Below, one piece after another: positions 60,861-64,000 of a stretch of DNA of 64,000 bases. Position numbers and translations under genes: made by a program. The notes under the pieces are model-generated. The model saw only the letters and a program-made list of their open reading frames with translations. It was not told the DNA's origin and searched no databases. Location: contig NZ_RYZK01000004.1 in NCBI RefSeq assembly GCF_003990645.1, positions 186,001 through 250,000 of the forward strand, given 5' to 3'. This DNA comes from Shimia sediminis. GTDB taxonomy: Bacteria; Pseudomonadota; Alphaproteobacteria; Rhodobacterales; Rhodobacteraceae. Position 1 is the first letter of the stretch, and the number at the start of each line of letters is the position of its first letter.

Positions 60861-61628
60861 ATGACCGGTAAAGTATTTTTGATCGGCGCAGGCCCCGGTG
60901 ACCCCGATCTGCTGACAATGCGCGCTCTCAACATGCTGCAACGCGCCGACGTCGTGGTATATGACCGTCTGGTCTCAGCGGAAATCATGGACTTGTGCCC
61001 CGAAGGTGCCGAGCTGATTGCCGTCGGAAAATGCCCCAAGAACCATCTTGTGCCCCAAGAGCGGATCAACGAAATCCTGCATGAACAGGCGCTGGCAGGC
61101 CGCAAGGTCGCGCGCCTCAAGGGCGGTGATCCGATGATTTTCGGACGTGGCTCGGAAGAGGCGGCCTATCTCATGGAGCGCGGCGTCGAGGTCGAATATG
61201 CCCCCGGCATCACCGCCGCCCAGGGCGCGTCTTGTTCAACCGGCGTACCCCTCACCCACCGTGGCTTGGCCACGGGCGTGCAATATGTCACCGGCCACCG
61301 TCAGGCCGACAAGGTGCTGGATCTTGACTGGAAACGCCTCGCTGATCCCGACACCACGGTCGTCGTTTACATGGGCGTCGCCAATATCGGACAGATCGCC
61401 GTGGGCCTGATGACCGAAGGTCTCGCCGCCTCCACCCCTGTCATGGCCGTATCGCGAGCGACCTCGGCAGAGGAAGAGCGCATGGTATCCACCCTCGGCA
61501 CCGTGGCTCAGGACTCGCGCGAGGCCGGGCTGCAGGCCCCAACCCTATTCATCATTGGCAAGGTCGTTTCGCTTTATGCCGAAAAGCCCCAGGACCTTGC
61601 CGTGGAAGCGGTGAGTGCAAATGGCTGA
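60861..61628 (+). CDS. nirE: Uroporphyrinogen-III C-methyltransferase NirE
   Basis: A 255-residue SUMT for heme d1 synthesis, making precorrin-2. It has LIGAGPGDPDLLTMRA, DVVVYDRLVS, VARLKGGDPMIFGRGSEE and APGITAAQGASCSTGVPLTHR, all classic SUMT motifs and more canonical than the cob-locus CobA. The ATG at 60861 starts at the conserved MTGKVFLIG; an upstream reading is not conserved. The nirC start overlaps its end by eight bases. Confidence 0.95.
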   Translation: MTGKVFLIGAGPGDPDLLTMRALNMLQRADVVVYDRLVSAEIMDLCPEGAELIAVGKCPKNHLVPQERINEILHEQALAGRKVARLKGGDPMIFGRGSEEAAYLMERGVEVEYAPGITAAQGASCSTGVPLTHRGLATGVQYVTGHRQADKVLDLDWKRLADPDTTVVVYMGVANIGQIAVGLMTEGLAASTPVMAVSRATSAEEERMVSTLGTVAQDSREAGLQAPTLFIIGKVVSLYAEKPQDLAVEAVSANG

Positions 61629-61956
61629 CCTCAAGAAAACCCTGATAAGCCGGGCGGTGTTCGCAACCGCCCTCTTCGCGGCAACTGCCGCTCTGGCCTC
61701 GGAAACCCTTGATCCGCAACTCCTGAAACGCCTCGTGCATCAGGACTGCGGCTCGTGCCATGGCCTGACGCTCAAAGGTGGCCTTGGCCCCGACCTGCGC
61801 GCAGAGAACATCAGCCATTACGAGGTCGACATCCTCAAGGGTGTCATCCTCGACGGCATCCCCGACACCGCCATGCCCCCCTGGCGCCCCCTCATGAGCG
61901 AGGAAGAGGCCGATTGGGTCGCGCGTTACCTTCTGAACCCGGAGGAAGTGCAATGA
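61621..61956 (+). CDS. nirC: NirC, small periplasmic cytochrome c
   Basis: A 111-residue cytochrome c55X-type protein. A signal peptide (MADLKKTLISRAVFATALFA, cleavage near LAS) is followed by the heme motif CGSCH (about residues 42-46) and a likely Met ligand in TAMPPWRPLM. NirC is placed in heme d1 biosynthesis or as an electron carrier to NirS. Start ATG 61621 overlaps nirE; the nirF ATG overlaps its stop. Confidence 0.92.
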   Translation: MADLKKTLISRAVFATALFAATAALASETLDPQLLKRLVHQDCGSCHGLTLKGGLGPDLRAENISHYEVDILKGVILDGIPDTAMPPWRPLMSEEEADWVARYLLNPEEVQ

Positions 61957-63098
61957 AATTGTTCGCTATTTCACTGGCGGCAGCCCTGTTCGCGACAACG
62001 GCTTTCACAGAACCCACTGCCACCGGCGACCTTGGCCTTGTCATCGAACGCGCCAATGGCTCTGTGCTATTGGTCGATCAATCCGAACGTGCCTCGCTGG
62101 CCCGTATCGAAGGCCTTGGCGACCTTAGCCACGCGTCGCTGGTCTACAGCCCGGATGAGCGCTTCGCCTATGTCTTTGGTCGTGATGGCGGTCTGACCAA
62201 GGTCGATATTGTGACCCGCAGCATTGCAAATCGCGTCGTGCAGGCGGGAAATGCCATCGGTGGTGCCATCTCTGATGACGGCAAACTGGTTGCCGTGTCG
62301 AACTATGAACCCGGCGGCGTGCGCATCTTTGACGCCGACACGCTGGACATGGTGCTCGACATCCCCACCGACAGCAAAACCATCGGCCTTGTCGATGCCC
62401 CCGGTCGCCGCTTTGTCTTTACCATGTGGGACACGGGCGAAACCTGGATCGCCGACATGTCCGGCGAAGAGCCGGAAATCACCAAGATCACCGACATGGG
62501 CACCAACCCCTATGACGCGCTGATCACCGCCAATGGCCGCACCTATATCACCGGCCTCTTCGGCGAAGACGGCCTGACCGCGCTCGACCTTTGGGATGAA
62601 AATCCCGAACCCATCCGCGTGCTGCCAAATTACGGGCGCGGGCAAAAGGAAATGCCGGTCTACAAGATGCCCCACCTCGAGGGCTGGGCCCATACCGGCG
62701 ACGAATTTGTCCTGCCCGCCGTGGGCCACCACGAGGTGCTCTGGGTCAACGGCAGCACCCTCACGGAAACCGGTCGCACCAAAACCTATGGCCAGCCGGT
62801 CTTTGCCATGGCGCGCCCCGATGGCCGTCAGGTCTGGGTCAACTTTGCCCACCCCCTGAATGACACGATCCAAGTGATCGACAGCGTATCCAAAGAGGTG
62901 GTGCACGAGTTCAAACCCGGCCCTGCCGTGCTGCACATGGAGTTCACGCCGCGTGGTCACGAGATTTGGATCAGCGTCCGCGACGCTGGAAAGGTCATGA
63001 TCTACGACACCCACACCTTTGAAAAGCTTCGTGAAATCGACGCGGACAGCCCCTCGGGCATCTTCTTCACTGCACGTGCCCACAGAACGGGACTCTGA
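61953..63098 (+). CDS. nirF: NirF, heme d1 biosynthesis protein
   Basis: A 381-residue periplasmic protein with a signal peptide (MKLFAISLAAALFATTAFT). It is a propeller protein related to the d1 domain of NirS: ERFAYVFGRDGGLTKVD, GGAISDDGKLVAVSNYEPGG, LPAVGHHEVLWVNG. NirF acts in a late step of heme d1 synthesis, the conversion of a d1 precursor. It starts at ATG 61953 (ATGA overlap with nirC) and lies three bases before nirDL. Confidence 0.95.
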   Translation: MKLFAISLAAALFATTAFTEPTATGDLGLVIERANGSVLLVDQSERASLARIEGLGDLSHASLVYSPDERFAYVFGRDGGLTKVDIVTRSIANRVVQAGNAIGGAISDDGKLVAVSNYEPGGVRIFDADTLDMVLDIPTDSKTIGLVDAPGRRFVFTMWDTGETWIADMSGEEPEITKITDMGTNPYDALITANGRTYITGLFGEDGLTALDLWDENPEPIRVLPNYGRGQKEMPVYKMPHLEGWAHTGDEFVLPAVGHHEVLWVNGSTLTETGRTKTYGQPVFAMARPDGRQVWVNFAHPLNDTIQVIDSVSKEVVHEFKPGPAVLHMEFTPRGHEIWISVRDAGKVMIYDTHTFEKLREIDADSPSGIFFTARAHRTGL

Positions 63099-63101
63099 GC
63101 C

Positions 63102-64000
63102 ATGAAAAACATCGCCGACCCGATTGACCGCCAGCTTCTGGACCGCTGGCAACGGGATTTTCCCATCACCGCGCGTCCCTTTGCGGAACTGGCGGACGGC
63201 CTGAGCACCGAAGAAGAAGACGTCATCGCGCGCCTCGAAAAGATGCGTAAAAATGGCCGTATCACTCGCGTCGGCGCCACCTGTGCACCCAACACCGTCT
63301 CGGCAAGCACGCTGGCCGCCGTGGCCGCACCGCCGGAACGGCTTGAAGAGGTCGCCGCCATCATCGGCAATCAGGTGGGTGTAAACCACTCCTACGAACG
63401 CGAAGATCATTGGAACCTCTGGTTCGTCGCCACCGGCCCCGACCGCGCCTTTGTCAATGCCACCCTCGCGCGCATCCAGCAACACAGCGGCCTGCGTGTT
63501 ATGGACCTGCGCTTGGTGCGCCCCTTCAACGTCGACCTCGGCTTCCGTCTGATTGGTGGCGACGCTCCAGGACGCCCGCCAGCGCCGCGCAACGTAAACC
63601 TCGAAGTCCTGCAGTCTGGGGATAGCGAACTCCTGCAGGCTTTGACCCAAGGCCTGCCCATCGTCAAAGCCCCATTTGCCGCTCTGGCCACGAAACTGGC
63701 GCGCGAAGAGATGGATGTTCTGGAGCGGATCAACGCCCTGACTGGTGCCGGGATCATCTCTCGCTTTGGCGTCATCGTGCGTCACCGCGCTCTTGGTTGG
63801 CGTGCCAATGCGATGGTGGTTTGGGACCTCCCCTCGGAGCAGATCACCACCGCGGGCCCGGTTTTGTCCGAGCAGCCTGGTGTTACTCTCTGCTACGAAC
63901 GTACGCCCGTAGAAGGTCATTGGCCCTATCGCCTGTACTCCATGATCCACGCCCGCAGCCGTCTTGAGGCGCTGAAGCATCTTGCCAACGCTGCAAGCCT
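63102..64000 (+). CDS. nirDL: NirDL, siroheme decarboxylase fusion (3' end cut by window)
   Basis: The frame is open from ATG 63102 to the end of the window, giving at least 299 residues. Two AsnC/Lrp-like halves are visible: one from DPIDRQLLDRWQRDFPITAR (residues about 6-150) and a second from LQALTQGLPIVKAPFAALA (about 180 on). These correspond to NirD and NirL, fused as in Paracoccus. The enzyme decarboxylates siroheme to didecarboxysiroheme with NirG and NirH, which would lie beyond the window. Start is three bases after nirF. Confidence 0.92.
   Translation, partial: MKNIADPIDRQLLDRWQRDFPITARPFAELADGLSTEEEDVIARLEKMRKNGRITRVGATCAPNTVSASTLAAVAAPPERLEEVAAIIGNQVGVNHSYEREDHWNLWFVATGPDRAFVNATLARIQQHSGLRVMDLRLVRPFNVDLGFRLIGGDAPGRPPAPRNVNLEVLQSGDSELLQALTQGLPIVKAPFAALATKLAREEMDVLERINALTGAGIISRFGVIVRHRALGWRANAMVVWDLPSEQITTAGPVLSEQPGVTLCYERTPVEGHWPYRLYSMIHARSRLEALKHLANAAS

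Noticed and set aside
62067-63980. 637-codon open frame on the minus strand
   Set aside because: It runs antisense through nirF and nirDL, both clearly conserved on the plus strand.
1-64000. CRISPR arrays, tRNA or rRNA genes, insertion sequences
   Set aside because: I saw no regularly spaced direct repeats, no cloverleaf sequences, no rRNA segments and no transposase-like proteins.

Overview
The window reads as a chromosomal stretch of a denitrifying marine alphaproteobacterium, most likely of the Roseobacter/Paracoccus group (Rhodobacterales). It is GC-rich, has an aerobic-type cobalamin pathway (cobG, cobN, cobF), a tripartite TRAP transporter, and nos, nor and nir clusters in the Paracoccus order (nosCRZDFYLX, norCBQDEF, cytochrome cd1 nirS with nirE-C-F-DL). 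The species assignment is inference from gene content and order.

Layout. 1-4.4 kb: housekeeping and small hypothetical genes (partial exopolyphosphatase, an EEP-family hydrolase, a TerB/J-domain protein, GNAT and VOC proteins). 4.5-5.7 kb: nhaA antiporter with terminator. 5.7-10.1 kb, mostly minus strand: cobQ, two Lin0512-family genes, cobO and an nnrS-like gene. 10.16-10.34 kb: an adenosylcobalamin riboswitch heading a plus-strand run DUF1636-cobW-cobN-cobG-cobH-cobI-cobJ, then cobK (opposite strand), cobL-cobE-cobM-cobB-cobA-cobF up to 24.5 kb. Most junctions overlap by 1-8 bases. 24.6-27.6 kb: molybdate uptake (modE-like, modA, modB, modC) with a perfect inverted repeat before modA. 27.6-33.5 kb: a TetR-led cluster with TRAP transporter dctPQM, a cyclase, a fumarylacetoacetate hydrolase-family protein and an OsmC protein, probably uptake and breakdown of an unidentified organic acid.

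33.6-64 kb is an anaerobic respiration island. nosC-R-Z-D-F-Y-L-X (nitrous oxide reduction) ends in a strong terminator. Next come ubiD-ubiX and ubiT-ubiU-ubiV (oxygen-independent ubiquinone synthesis), a DUF2478 gene, a Dnr/Nnr-type Crp/Fnr regulator, a DUF4202 gene, norC-B-Q-D-E-F (nitric oxide reduction), a second nnrS, and nirS with a NirT-like multiheme cytochrome fused to a second heme-binding domain, a cupredoxin, nirE, nirC, nirF and a truncated nirDL at the window edge.

How it works together. Nitrite is reduced to NO by NirS, NO to N2O by NorCB, and N2O to N2 by NosZ. The ubi genes can supply quinone without oxygen. The mod genes would feed molybdenum enzymes such as nitrate reductase, which is not in this window. 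Six TTRAC-N4-GTYAA sites lie in front of nosC, ubiD/ubiT, norC, nnrS, nirS and nirE; five share the exact Paracoccus-like NNR pattern TTAAC-N4-GTCAA (read on one strand). The local regulator at 48.2 kb is the obvious candidate to bind them. No CRISPR array, tRNA, rRNA or insertion sequence was recognised. No stretch longer than 300 bases lacks a gene.
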